The notes: a model not told the origin generated them from the letters alone. Positions 1 to 11,092 are shown, counted from the stretch's first letter. The stretch: DNA of 64,000 nt from Sciurus carolinensis (GCF_902686445.1 NW_025920104.1:3472001-3536000), one strand, 5' to 3'. Translations and numbers: made by a program.

Positions 1-1328
1 ATAACCTTAGCCAAGATGACACATGAAATTAACCATCACAGCTACATTGAATACTAAATTTATTGTTCAAATTGAGATTTCTTGAGAATAAGGAATTATA
101 AATTATAATTAAATTCTTATAATTATATACATTGAGTATTATAGTTACGTGATTTTATTCATTGACCAACTGTTGTTTATCATTGGTGAACCTACAAAAT
201 TGTCCTGTTAAGAAAATTATTCTAAATTATCAAGATTTATCTGTGTTCATTAAAGCAAAACAAAAACTGTTCTGTTGAGTTTCTCAACATTAAAAAGTAC
301 ATAAATGGAATTCTCAGTAAATGTTCTTATATATTTAGTATCTTAGGCATTAAATGGGGTATTTATGTATTTCTGAAAAAATATATTTAAGAACTTGGTT
401 GAATTATTTTTAATTGTCTCATAAAATTGTGTCTTTTTTCAAAGTTGTATTTTATGGGTTGCTAAATTTGAAAACATTGAAAAATTTTAAACATTTTGTT
501 GATTTGTTTTTTCAACAGCTGCTAATCTATGAATTATGATTTTAAAATTTTAGTATAGGCTCAAATTATAAATACTAAGGTATCTGTTGATTTCAAAGCA
601 AATTCTATCAAATTATTCTAAAATTTTGATATTTTAAAGTAGTTTAATATGTAAATATTCCAGTCCAATTATTTCACAGGTATTATCTCCTTTATTCTAT
701 TTGGAAATCCAAATTTCTAGAAGGGAAAGCTTGTCACATAAGTTGTATCTACTTTAGAGCTTTTGAAAATTGTACCAAATTTATACACTTCTAATTTTTC
801 AGGCATTCATAGGTTTATTTTATTCTGCCATATATTATAAACTTGTCTAAGTAAAAAAAATTCTCTTTAAATACTACATATTGAATGAAGATTTGTATTG
901 CTATTATAAAATATCATATATTCAAAGATTAAATAGCAGGCTTTTATTCCTCATAGTTCTAGAAAATGAGAAGTCTGAAGACCAAGGTGCTGAAATCTTC
1001 ATTGTCTGAAAAGGTAATGCTTCCTGGTTACAGAACTGCTTAGATCTTATGTCCTTCCATAGCCTTTCCTATATGTTTTCACTGAGAGAAAGGGAGGGTA
1101 GGAGAGACAGAATGATTTTGTCTCATCATTTTATAAAGGCATTAATATCATATTTAGGGATCCAAGTACATGACATAATATAACTTTAGTCACCTCCCAC
1201 ATGCCACACCTACACGTACAATCACATGTAGGTATTAGGATGGCAACTTAAGAATTTTTTGGTGGGATACATATTTTTAATCTGTAGCTATTTCCAAATG
1301 ACTATGAATGAAATGAAACCAAGGTTTA
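1..1328. other. AT-rich non-coding sequence, no feature recognised
   Basis: This stretch is strongly AT-rich with no long open frame, no tRNA-like boxes and no repeat I can name. It is the left flank into which L1-A inserted. It may contain decayed old repeats that cannot be recognised by eye. Confidence 0.6.
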
Positions 1329-1350
1329 GAAAGTGATTGAGGGATCTTCC

Positions 1351-1360
1351 AAGATGGCGG
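1351..1360 (+). promoter_or_regulatory. YY1-like motif at L1-A 5' end
   Basis: AAGATGGCGG lies about 10 nt inside the element. The same core occurs at the same place in the promoter monomers of L1-B. The core ATGGCGGC-type motif is the YY1 site that sets the transcription start in human L1. Here the base after the core is A (GGCGGA), so binding may be weaker. Confidence 0.65.
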
Positions 1361-1609
1361 ACTAGAGGGCGACTGCATTTCATGTTGCTCCAGGACGCAG
1401 GATTCAAAAGAGGAGATAATGAGAGACTTGGGACCAACACAAAGCTGCCAGGTGAGTCTCTCCCTTTGGGGAGGCATCCCGGATGGGGCGATAGCCCCGG
1501 AACGCAGGGAACTTTGTGAAGTAGAGTTGCCTGGTGAGACACCCCTCCCCCCACTGAAGTGGTAAACACGGACAACTGGGATCATCATAGAGGTGGCGGC
1601 TCAGAACAG

Positions 1610-2290
1610 CGCTTGGAGTCAGAGCAACCCCTGGGGCTCCGGGTGGCTGCCTGAGGAGGAGCTGCTTGGCGAGCTGTTTGGACTCAGAGCAACTGCTTCT
1701 GAACACTGGGGGCTGCCCAGAGAAAGAGGAGAAGCGCGGCGGGTCTCTTGGTCTAGGAGTGACTGCATCAGAGATACAGGAAATTGCCAGAGGAGGAGCT
1801 GCGTGGTGAGCTGTTTGGACTCAGAACGACTGCTTCTGAACACCGGGGGGTGGCCCAGAGGAAGAGGAGAAGCACGGTGGGTTGCTTGGTCTAGGAGTGA
1901 CTGCATAAGAGCCACAGGCAGTTGCCAGAGGAGGAGTTGAGTGGTTAGTTGTTTGGACTCAAAGCGACCGCTCCTGAACACCAGCGGACTGCCTGGAGGA
2001 GGAGCGTGGTGGGTGGTATGGTCTCCAAGCGACTGCTCCTGAACACCCGGGGGGCTACCCTGAGGAGGAACAGGGTGGGTCAATTGGACTCGAAGTGACT
2101 GCCTAGGGCTACGGGTGGTTGGCGGGAGAAGGAGACGTGAAGTGAGTTGCTTGGACTCCTAGTGACTGCATCAGAACACCAGGTGGCTGTCCAGAGGAAG
2201 AGGTGTGTGGCGGGTCTCTGGGGCTTGGAGCTATTGTACGGGGCTCCAGGTGGTAGCTCAGAGGAGGGGCCACATAACCAGGCAATTAGG
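1610..2290 (+). repeat. ~68-bp tandem array inside L1-A 5'UTR (about 10 units)
   Basis: About ten head-to-tail units of roughly 60-71 bp. Each begins near TTGGACTC or TTGGTCTA, runs through GACTGC and an AACACC-type block, and ends in a purine-rich GAGGAGGAG block. Alternate units are more alike: GTTTGGACTC recurs at 1676, 1813 and 1951, giving a 137-138 bp higher-order dimer in the centre. The array is GC-rich, unlike its surroundings. It is not present in the 5'UTR of L1-B. It resembles in design, not in sequence, the monomeric promoters of mouse L1. Confidence 0.8.
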
Positions 2291-2896
2291 TGCAGAGCAG
2301 GGTCCCAGGACTGGCTTCTTGGTGGAAGAGCCACACAGAGACACGCCTAGGGGCAGAGCAAAGTTTCTAGGACTGTGGGCAGATTCTCTGAGGAGAGGCA
2401 ACCTAAGGAGACTTGTCTGGGAAGGGTGAGGCTCCCAGGTCCAGAGGGAGGTCCGAGCCCCTGGGAATGTGGAAGAGGAAGACAGCCCAGCCCAGGCGGT
2501 AGTTGTAGATTGAGGGGAACCTCTAGGAGGGGAACTGACCAGGGAGACCTCCCCACCAGGTGAGTCTTCTCCACCGGTTGAGGTTTTCCCACAAGGATGG
2601 TAAAATCAGAGACACAGGCTCAAACAGGCCTTGCCTCAGCCCGCAGCATAGTTCCCCTTTGTATGACCATTGGTCAACAAGTGGAGACACCTCTGCCCAC
2701 TATCAGGGAATATACCCCACCTGAGGGTCACCAAGCCTAGAGAGTCAGCTTCCTTGTGGAGCACCACATTATCAACTTCCTCCAAGACTGCAGGCTACTG
2801 AAGGATAAGACGGGATATACCAGCAATCTTCAGGGACATTATAAGTCAATAGAGGAAATCTGCAATATCTTAATGACCCACTGATTCCAGAACAAT

Positions 2897-3091
2897 ATGA
2901 GGCACATTATAATGAAAATACCTAACACACAAAATAAAGACAGAATTTTAAAGGCTGTGAGAGAAAAGAACCAAATTACATTCAGGGGGAAACCAATACG
3001 GATATCAGCAGATTTTTCAATCCAGACCCTAAAAGCTAGAAGGGCCTCGAACAAAATTTTTCAAGACATCAACAGGTTTCTAGAGACATAG
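2897..3091 (+). pseudogene. L1-A ORF1 start plus C-terminal domain remnant, fused in frame to ORF2
   Basis: ORF1p is the RNA-binding chaperone of L1. Here the start codon and second codon (Met-Arg) join directly to the C-terminal domain at the HIIMKIP motif, so the coiled coil and RRM are gone. About 50 residues later, near 3052-3063, the frame enters ORF2 at its DIN-FLET segment, just N-terminal to the reverse transcriptase. Frames match at both junctions. The fused frame stops at 3089-3091 at a TAG, where L1-B has a Tyr codon (TAT). It resumes in the same frame at 3095 and runs to 3283. Confidence 0.85.
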
Positions 3092-5603
3092 GAATTGCCT
3101 AAACTGAACGAGGAGGACATACAGAATTCACATAGACCAATTTCAAGTAATGAAATAGAAGAAGTCATCAAAAGCCTACCAACAAAGAAAAGTCCAGGAC
3201 CAGATGGGTTCTCAGCCGAATTCTACAAAACCTTTAAAGAAGAGCTCATTCCAATACTTCTCAACGTATTCCATAAAATATAAGAGGAGGCAACCCTCCC
3301 AAATTCATTCTATGAAGCCAATATCACCTGATACCTAAACTAAACAGAGACACATCGAGGAAAGAAAATTTCAGACCAATATCCTTAATGAACATCAACG
3401 CAAAAATTCTCAACAAAATTTTAGCAAATCGCATACAAAAACATATTAAAAAGATAGTGCACCATGATCAAGTGGGTTTCATCCCAGGGATGCGAGGTTT
3501 GTTCAACATCAGGAAATCAATAAATGTAATTCACCATATCAACAGACTTAAAGAATCACATGATTATTTCAATACATGCAGAAAAAGCATTTGATAAAAT
3601 ACAGCACCCCTTCAGGCTCAAAACACTAGAAAAAATAGGGATAGTGGGAACATTCCTTAACATTGTAAAGGCCATCTGTGCTAAGCCCAGGGCTGATATC
3701 ATTCTAAATGGTGAAAAACTGAAAGAATTTCCCCTAAAAACTGGAACAAGGCAGGGATGCCCTCTTTCACCACTTTTTTTCAATATCCTCCTTGATACTC
3801 TAGCCAGAGCATTTAGAAAGACCATAGAAATTAAAGGGATACGAATAGGAAAAGAAGAACTCAAACTATCCCTATTTGCTGATGATATGATTATATACTT
3901 AGAGGAACCAGGGAAATTACACCAGAAAACTTTTAGATCTCATAAGTGAATTCAGTAAAGTAGTGGGATATAAGATCAATGCACATAAATCTAAGGCATT
4001 TTTATACATAAGTGATGAATCTCCAGAAAGAGAAATTAGGAAAACTACCCCATTCACAATAGCATTGAAAAAAATATAATACTTGGGAATCAATCTCACA
4101 AAAGAAGTGAAAGACATCTACAATGAGAACTACAGAACACTAAAGAAAGAAATTAAAGAAAACCTTAGAAGATGGAAAGATCTCCCATGTTCTTGGATAG
4201 GCAGAATTAATATTGTCAAAATGGCCATACTACCAAAAGTGCTATACAGATTCAATGCAATTCCAATTAAAATCCCAATAATGTACCTTACAGAAATAGA
4301 GCAAGAAATTATGAAATTCATCTGGAAGAATAAAAAACCCAGAATAGCTAAAGCAATCCTTAGCAGGGAGAATGAAACAGGGGGTATCGCAATACCAGAT
4401 CTTCAACTGTACTACAGAGCAATAGTAACAAAAAAGGCATGGTATTGTTACCAAAATAGAAAGGTGGATCAATGGTACAGGATAGAGGACATGGACACAA
4501 ACCCAAATAAATACAATTTTCTCATACTAGACAAAGGTGAAAAAATAATGCAATGGAGAAAAGATAGCCTCTTCCACAAATGGTTCTCAGAGAATTGGAA
4601 ATCCATATGCAACAGAATGAAACTAAACCCATATCTCTCACCATGCATGAAACTAAAGTCAAAATGGATTAAGGACCTTGGAATCAGACCAGATACCTTG
4701 CATCTTATAGAAGAAAATGTAGGTTCAGAGCTTCAACATGTTGGTTTAAGATCAGACTTCCTCAACAGGACTCCCATAGCACAACAAATAAAAGCAAGAA
4801 TTAATAACTGGGATAGATTCAAACTAAAAACCTTTGTCTCAGCAAAGGAAACTATCAGCAATGCAAAGAAAGAGCCTACAGACTGGGAGAAAATCTTTGC
4901 CAATCATACTTGAGATAGAGCATTAATTTCCAGAAACTATAAAGAACTCAAAAAACTCTACACCAAGAATTCAAATAATCCAATCGACAAATGGGCTAAG
5001 AAAATGAATAGAGACTTCACAGAAGAAGATGTACAAGCAATCAACAAACATATGGAAAAATGTTCAATATCTCTAGTAATAAGAGAAATGCAAATCAAAA
5101 CCACCCTAAGATTCCATCTCACCCCAATTAGAATGGCATTTATCAAGAATACAAGCAACAACAGGTGTTGGTGAGGATGTGGGGAGAAAGGTACAGTCAT
5201 ACATTGCTGGTGGGGCTGCAAATTAGTGCAGCCACTCTGGAAAGCAGTGTGGAGACTCCTTAGAAAACTTGGAATGGAACCACCATTTGTCCCAGCTATC
5301 CCACTCCTTCGCCTATACCCAAAGGACTTAAAATCAGCATATTAGAGAGCTACAGCCACATCAATGTTCATAGCTGCTCATTTCACAATAACCAGATTAT
5401 GGAACCAACCTAGATATCCTTCAGTTGATGAATGTATAAAGAGACTGTGGTATATATACACAATGGAATATTACTCAGCCATAAAGAATGATAAAATTAT
5501 GGCATTTGCAGACAAATGGTTTAAATTGGGGAATATCATGTTAAGTGAGATAAGCCAATCTCAAAATACCAAAGGACAAATGATATCACTAATAAGTGGA
5601 TGA
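3092..5603 (+). pseudogene. L1-A ORF2 reverse transcriptase and C-terminal region, degraded
   Basis: This encodes remnants of the L1 reverse transcriptase and the cysteine-rich tail. The FADD catalytic motif is present at 3875-3886. Compared with L1-B I see a premature TAA after the HKI motif (3281-3283), a 1-nt loss near 3330, a 5-nt loss near 3555, a 1-nt gain near 3915, TAA near 4077, and TGA at 4911-4913. There is also TGA at the Trp-Arg of the cysteine-rich region near 5171 (a CpG-type change) and a TAG near 5343. The natural stop is at 5601-5603. The longest open piece is 4083-4913, the region C-terminal to the catalytic site. The endonuclease is absent. It is not functional. Confidence 0.9.
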
Positions 5604-5854
5604 TGACACATAATGGGGGGTGGGAGGGGTTAGTGTTAGGGTGAGAGTTAGGGTTAGGGAGGGGGGCAAGAATGGAGGAAGGAAGGACTGTATAGAGGGA
5701 AAAGAGGGGTGGGAGGGCATGGGGGGAAGGGAAAAAATTTCAGAATGAATCAAACAACATTACCCTATGTAAATTTATGATTACTCAAATGGTATGCCTT
5801 TATGCCATGTAACAGAGAAACAACATGCATCCCATTTGTTTAGAATAAAAAAAA
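5604..5854 (+). other. L1-A 3'UTR with G-rich tract
   Basis: Sequence after the ORF2 stop that is shared with L1-B and L1-C. It contains a G-rich polypurine region at about 5614-5735, including three scattered TTAGGG-like hexamers near 5635-5660 and several G runs. It ends in an A run at about 5845-5854 after the conserved CATCCCATTTGTTTA block. G-rich 3'UTRs are typical of mammalian L1 and can form G-quadruplexes. This is part of L1, not telomeric sequence. Confidence 0.8.
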
Positions 5855-5933
5855 AAGAATCAAAATAATAAATTAATCGTGATCTCTATTCTGACACTTT
5901 CCAAAAGACACAATGTAAAAAGAAAAAAATAAG
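5855..5933 (+). other. Candidate 3'-transduced flank of L1-A
   Basis: After the L1 A run there are about 79 nt that are not in the 3' ends of L1-B or L1-C, and then the downstream target-site duplication. The segment holds an AATAAA-type signal near 5867 and ends in an imperfect A-rich stretch. This layout (L1, A run, extra unique sequence, second A-rich end, duplication) is what read-through of the weak L1 polyadenylation signal produces. A patterned tail is the main alternative. Confidence 0.6.
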
Positions 5934-5945
5934 GAAAGTGATTGA

Positions 5946-7710
5946 AAATCATCAGTGCTATTGATTATACCAAGTGCATATTAAGATTCAAAGTTTTATA
6001 AGACAGGTAACAAAAAGAGAACATGTATACTATTATGATGTAGTACTTTTTAAGTTGACATCATCTTTGTCACAAAAATATTTTAATTCACTTTATGTGT
6101 GTATAAATTTTCATAAAACTTAGTAGACTACCACAGCTTCTTTGGATGGAATTGTTAATTCCCTCCATTTTTATTGGTGGTGATATATTCAGGTTTATAT
6201 GCTCACAGTTGTGAATTATTTGTGAACCACAACCAAGTACAATCTGTTTTTGTTCCATAATTCATATTTTTACTGTGATACTCTCTGTGCTCCACCAAAA
6301 TCTGTAGTTTTGTTATTACCTTAAAAATATTGTTGCTTCTTATTCACAGATTTTATTTTTGTGAATATTTCTATCCTTATAAGTTTAATTATAACTTCAA
6401 AATCATTATTTATGGAGTTTTTGTGGTCATTCACTGAAATGAATGACTACAAATTACAAAATAGTTATAAAATTGTGATTACTCGTTACACAATTTTAGC
6501 TGGACACTTATGTTCTACTTTGTGTTAGCTCAGATATGGTAAATAATTGTCCTTTATGTGGCCTGTTTTGTTTTGCTTTTTGGTTCTTCTTGTTAGTAAT
6601 TTTTTGTTTTTAATGTTTTAAATATCAAATACAGAATCGAAGAACTGTGTAGTGTTCCTAAGGACGAGAATGCTGTGATGTACATCCAGAAAAAATTACA
6701 CATTAGAAAATCTTCATTCAGACCTGTGTTATACTGCTGCTAACCATGAGTTAATAGTGAATCGACAGTATATATTAAATAAAATATCTTAAAACAGATA
6801 TATACATAAAACAAGAGTACATTTGATCAGTTGATGAAAATGTGACCAGAGTCTGTCAGCCTAATCTTGTATCTCCTAGCAGATGTCGTTAGGTAATGCA
6901 CTAATTAGGTGTTCAGGGTAACATAAAACTTAACTATTCTGAATAATGAGAACTAACTGTAATTTTATCATTATTGTTGAACTTTTTAACTGTATTGAAA
7001 TAGCAATTACAAGCAATATCAGGTGTTTCATGTTCTACAGAATGAACGTCCAAAAACTTTACATTGATTTCATGAATTAAATGGAGAAATCAAGCCATTA
7101 TTGGAATTGAATTTTCTATTTGACACTGATAGAAAGCTGAAACCATTAAATTGTTAATTTCTACTGTTAATGCAGCCAACAAAATTATATTCATCACTTT
7201 ACCTTGAATATATAAAACAATTTTAAATCAGAACTGAGATTTTTTAAAAAGTCATTTGATTTAGATGAAAAGTCATGCTTAATAGAATAACATATAAAAT
7301 ACTTTATCTGCTTTTATTCCATTGGTGTGTTTGAGCAAGTCAAAATCAGGGGCAACATTGGTTATTTCTTCTGGGTATTCTCTTTGAGAGTCAAGTGTCA
7401 GTTATGATACTTACAAAAGGTTGGTTACTGCTAGGTGTCTTTCAGATGTAACTACATGTTGAATTGATAACTGGTTTCCTTGCCTGTACTGAGAAATGAC
7501 TGAGCTCATACCAGAGCCTGAATGAAAATTACAGATGTCTCAGCTTATTTCAATGGGCCCATAAAAATCATTGAAGAATGAAAAATCTAGGATACATGAT
7601 AAATTGGTTGGGACATAAGACAGTGGTCATAAATTGGATCATTTTGGGGAAACTGATACACATGGACACATTCACTAAATGTGTCCTATCAAAAATCTCC
7701 TAACACCACC
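5946..7710. other. AT-rich non-coding sequence, no feature recognised
   Basis: No open frame of note, no SINE and no L1 motif that I can identify. The base composition is uniformly AT-rich. Confidence 0.5.
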
Positions 7711-7807
7711 TTCTTTTTTTTTTTTTTTTCTTGGTGCTGGGGATCGAACCCAGGGCCTTGTGCTTGCAAGACAAGCACTCTACCAACTGAGCTATCTCCC
7801 CAGGCCA
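7711..7807 (-). mobile_element. ID/tRNA-Ala SINE
   Basis: Read on the minus strand it has an A-box-like TAGCTCAGTTGG, a perfect B box GGTTCGATCCC and an oligo(A) tail (T run at 7714-7729 on plus). The near-consensus internal promoter marks it as one of the youngest SINEs here. It is a retroposon, not a tRNA gene, because no cloverleaf closes. Confidence 0.93.
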
Positions 7808-8025
7808 CCATATTCTTGATTATAGTTTTCCCATCAAAAATGCTATGCCCCTGATATGATTCACTTGTTTGTGACTGTTTAGTAATTTCCACAGCATTAT
7901 GTACTGAGAAAAGAATGTGAAATGCACTTCTTATTTTTATTAATTGTATCATTTATTTATGGAACATTTTCTATTCATCTTAAAACTTTTATACTAAAGT
8001 TACATACTTTCACTTTTAAACTAAA

Positions 8026-8048
8026 AATAATAATAATAATAATAATAA
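8026..8048 (+). repeat. (AAT)n microsatellite
   Basis: About seven AAT units without interruption in AT-rich sequence. Confidence 0.9.
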
Positions 8049-8349
8049 GTCAATGCATAATCTTCCCTGAAATTAGTTCTTTTGTTATCTTAATATAAGT
8101 GCACAGTAATTAAAAATGAAAGTTTAAATGGAAAGTAATTTTTATATATATTTGATAAAACTTATCTGATTATATTACTTTATATTTTATTATAGAGTTA
8201 ATTGAAAAGATTCTATCTTATAAGTATAAGATCCTTGAGAAATAGGATGTGACAAGGCTCTTTAGAGAGCTATTTCTTTATGTAACTTTTCTCTAATACC
8301 CTATAATCATATTTTCCAGAGAATTTTGAGTTTTTTTCTTTTATAAGTT

Positions 8350-8500
8350 TTTCTAGAGGGTAGTAACCATTCTTTAACTTGTACTCAACTAGGGTCGTTT
8401 TGACCCATTTTCCCATCAGCTTATGATTTTTGATCTCATGTTTGTTTGAAGTTTGAATCACAGCAACAAGCCACTCATGATTAATGTGATTTTAGACTCT
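8350..8500 (+). mobile_element. Fragment of the same ERVK-like LTR as 11958-12513
   Basis: About 150 nt, including GTAGTAACCATTCTTTAAC and a TTTTGACCCA block, align with the minus strand of the LTR at 11958-12513. This copy is more diverged and in the opposite orientation. The LTR may extend beyond these limits, but I could not follow the match with confidence. Confidence 0.6.
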
Positions 8501-9977
8501 AAAGGTGTATTAACCCTTGGAGGGGATTGAGGAGTTTAGACATACTGTCTTCCCTCATCCTGCCAGCTGCTGAATAATGATGTTTCTGTCTCCTGCTTTA
8601 AGATCAACTCTGATTTATTGCAATTCACTTGTTCTACCTTTGTAAGAAATACTGCTTTCCTAATGAAAGTCTAAGTCGGACCTTCCACTTCAGTTTTTGT
8701 AAGCTTCAGTGAGTGCTTATGGACTGAGCAGCTGAGAATCAATCATAGGGACTCAATATATTAGGGGATTTTCTTCTAATTAGTTATCTTTGTGGGGAAT
8801 GGGTGCTGATCATTTATTAATATTATGGTCCAAGAGTACATAAAATATCTTAACTGAAACAAGGCTATCACATTTAAACATTTAGTGAATACTACAGATT
8901 AGGTAAGGGAGGAGAGCCAAGAGAGTACTGTGAATCATGAATGTAAGCATTGTGATTCTGGAATTAAAGCATATACATCTTCAGTTTGTTGGTACTGCTG
9001 CTTTCACATAAGTGTCTTTTTGCATTTCAGAAGTTGCACATACATCCATTTTGGACTGACAGATCACTAGAAGGTGACCTCTCTAGGCATGTGCCTCCTT
9101 TATGAGGCTGAACAAACCTCAAGCCAGGGTACATGGTACTAGGGCATGAGTTCAGCCCCTCTCAGTCCCTATCTGGGTACTTTTGTGCAGGGTCACATCA
9201 TGTCCACTTTAACAGTCCCCAACCCACCCTCAAGTTTTCTTAGAGGTTCCTTATCTCCTCAAAATCCAGAGGTAGCCAGAGGCAGAATGACTGTTGTTTG
9301 CCACCTCTGGTAGGTTTACCCTAATGATGCCTGCTTGATCACATTTTAAATATGTTATTTAAGCACTGCTTAAAATAGTTAATATAATTAATAATCCAGT
9401 TGTATTTAGCAACCAATTATACAGAACTTCAATCAAGTACTATGTGTATTTGAGGTGCAGAGAAAATGTGCAATATGACTTTTAGCTGTATACCTGGCCT
9501 CTACACTTTAGATGTCAGGAATGTGTGCATAGTCATATGTGTGCATACATGTGCGCACACACGCATGCACACACACACTGCTTAACTAATGCTCTCAGGT
9601 ACATGTACAGAACTTGCAAAGTGTACTCTTTTGAGAAAAATTGCCTATAGCTGGGGACCACTACATTAAAACATTTTATAAGATGTTATATTGTAGGCTA
9701 CAGGCATTATGTTCCATGTGTTCAACTTCATTCTGAATTTTCAAGATTCCTTATGTTATCAAATACATCGTCCTTCTTGGGAAAAGTTAAAAATAAATAT
9801 GAATATGATGTTGTGTTGAAAAATGAATAATTCTTTTATAAGTAGTAAATCTTTACTTAAATTCTCATAAGGAATTTACATAAAATAGTAGTGGGTTTGC
9901 ATGGGCCCACATGGTGAAGTTGTATATTATAATAATACAATGAAAAATAGAGTATATATAATCAATCAGATACATGT

Positions 9978-9979
<2 letters not shown>
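8501..9979. other. Non-coding sequence, mostly unassigned
   Basis: No gene recognised. A short alternating purine-pyrimidine (CA/TG-rich) tract lies at about 9540-9580. A somewhat GC-richer block at 9040-9320 contains no open frame that I can assign. Confidence 0.5.

Positions 9980-10031
<52 letters not shown>
9980..10031 (+). repeat. (TA)n-(GA)n compound microsatellite
   Basis: A TA tract at 9980-10014 is followed directly by a GA tract at 10015-10031. It is likely polymorphic. Confidence 0.95.
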
Positions 10032-10232
10032 AAACTACTCCTATGCATCTGTCCAGAATACTAGCCATGCCTTCTTACTGATAATAGTTACCTTGCCCAC
10101 TTACATTCTCTGGGTCCCCCCTGCATTGTGTAGCAAGATCATAAAAACAGTGATAGACTTGGCTGGATGTGTCAACCATGAGAAGTATTCCACCATCAGT
10201 GGGAACCACAAGGATGTTGATGATAAATTTTA

Positions 10233-10622
10233 TGTTATTGATTGAATCTGTACCATCCCCCAAAGGGTATGTTTTACCAATGTGGTACACAGCTGATTAC
10301 ACTATGGGGAAGTAGTAGGAACATTACAGGTTGGGAACTGGTAGTAGAAATAAAGGTTGCTGGAGCATGCCTGTAAAAACTATTGAGGCCTCAGATTCAT
10401 CCTCTCCCCTCATTGCTTCTTAGGGACCATAAGGAAGACAATAAGTTTTGTTCCACCACACAATTGCAACATGAAACTCTACCTCACTACAGGGCCCAAA
10501 TCAATGGGGACAGGTGACCAAGAATTGAAATCTTAAAAACCATATTCCAAAACAATTGTTTCCTCCTTTCACATTATTTTTCTTAGGTATTCAGTCACAG
10601 TGATGGAAAGCTGACTAACACA
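10233..10622 (+). mobile_element. MaLR-like solo LTR
   Basis: Starts TGTTATTGATTGAATCTG and ends in a TCAGTCACAG...CTGACTAACACA pattern, the start and end type of rodent ERVL-MaLR LTRs. The copies at 21723-22184 and 54090-54521 (minus) have the same plan. No internal region is attached, so it is a solo LTR. About 390 bp. Confidence 0.7.
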
Positions 10623-10883
10623 GTTTATATATCAGAAACAAGACTGAAGTAAATATATATAACTTTGCATATATCTCCATAGGTAGCATAGTTTAAGAGA
10701 CAACCAACTGTGAAAGAAAACATCTGATGAATTGTATTTCATGGAATGCAATTTGTGATGAAATAAGTTTCAGAGCATGAGTGACAATATTTTAACAATT
10801 TGTGGCTAAAAGATATGGTTTATTCTTCAATGAAGCATGAAAAACTAATGAAAACTACACTTAGATACATGAGAGAGTTTACA

Positions 10884-11035
10884 AGCCAGGAAAACTGGTA
10901 CAAATCTGTAAATAAAGCTGTTCAGGAGACTGAGGCAGGATGATATCAAGCTCAAGATTGGCTCAGAAACTTAGTGAGATTCTACTGCCAAAATAAATAA
11001 GTAAATAAGTAAATAGATCTGGGTATGTGGAGAGT
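10884..11035 (+). mobile_element. Diverged B1-dID-type SINE
   Basis: GCCAGG...GGAGACTGAGGCAGGATGAT and the following AACTTAGTGAGA block match the 7SL-derived B1 body of squirrel composite SINEs. It ends in a TAAA-type repeat tail and a decayed ID start. Confidence 0.7.
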
Positions 11036-11092
11036 GGTGACAGAGTATGGGAGAGTGGTGACAGAGGATGGCAGAGCAGTGACTAAGATTGG
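11030..11092 (+). repeat. Three 21-bp tandem units
   Basis: Units start at 11030, 11051 and 11072. The first two differ at one position and the third is more diverged. It lies at the tail of a SINE. Confidence 0.8.

Larger units (their letters stand above)
1341..5933 (+). mobile_element. L1-A: LINE-1 with intact 5' end, tandem-repeat 5'UTR and internal deletions
   Basis: A LINE-1 retrotransposon on the plus strand. A 12-bp perfect target-site duplication (GAAAGTGATTGA) lies at 1329-1340 and 5934-5945, so both insertion ends are known and the 5' end is not truncated. It starts with the same AAGATGGCGG motif as L1-B at 22.75 kb. The order is 5'UTR (1341-2896), a short ORF1 remnant, the ORF2 reverse transcriptase and C-terminal region, a G-rich 3'UTR, an A-rich stretch and a short non-L1 tail. 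Compared with L1-B it lacks most of ORF1 (everything between the start codon and the C-terminal domain), the whole ORF2 endonuclease, and the ORF1-ORF2 spacer. Point stops and small indels in ORF2 make it older than L1-B and unable to move by itself. Confidence 0.93.

Noticed and set aside
2901..3063. L1-A deletions as products of RNA splicing
   Set aside because: The intact L1-B sequence at the left junction lacks a GT donor, and the right side lacks a pyrimidine-rich acceptor. DNA deletion or template switching fits as well or better.
5635..5660. Interstitial telomere sequence (TTAGGG units)
   Set aside because: The same G-rich region with similar units is in the 3'UTR of L1-B and L1-C at the same place, so it belongs to L1.
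7711..7807. tRNA-Ala gene (and similar at other ID sites)
   Set aside because: A and B boxes are present, but the acceptor stem does not close and an A tail follows. These are ID SINEs.
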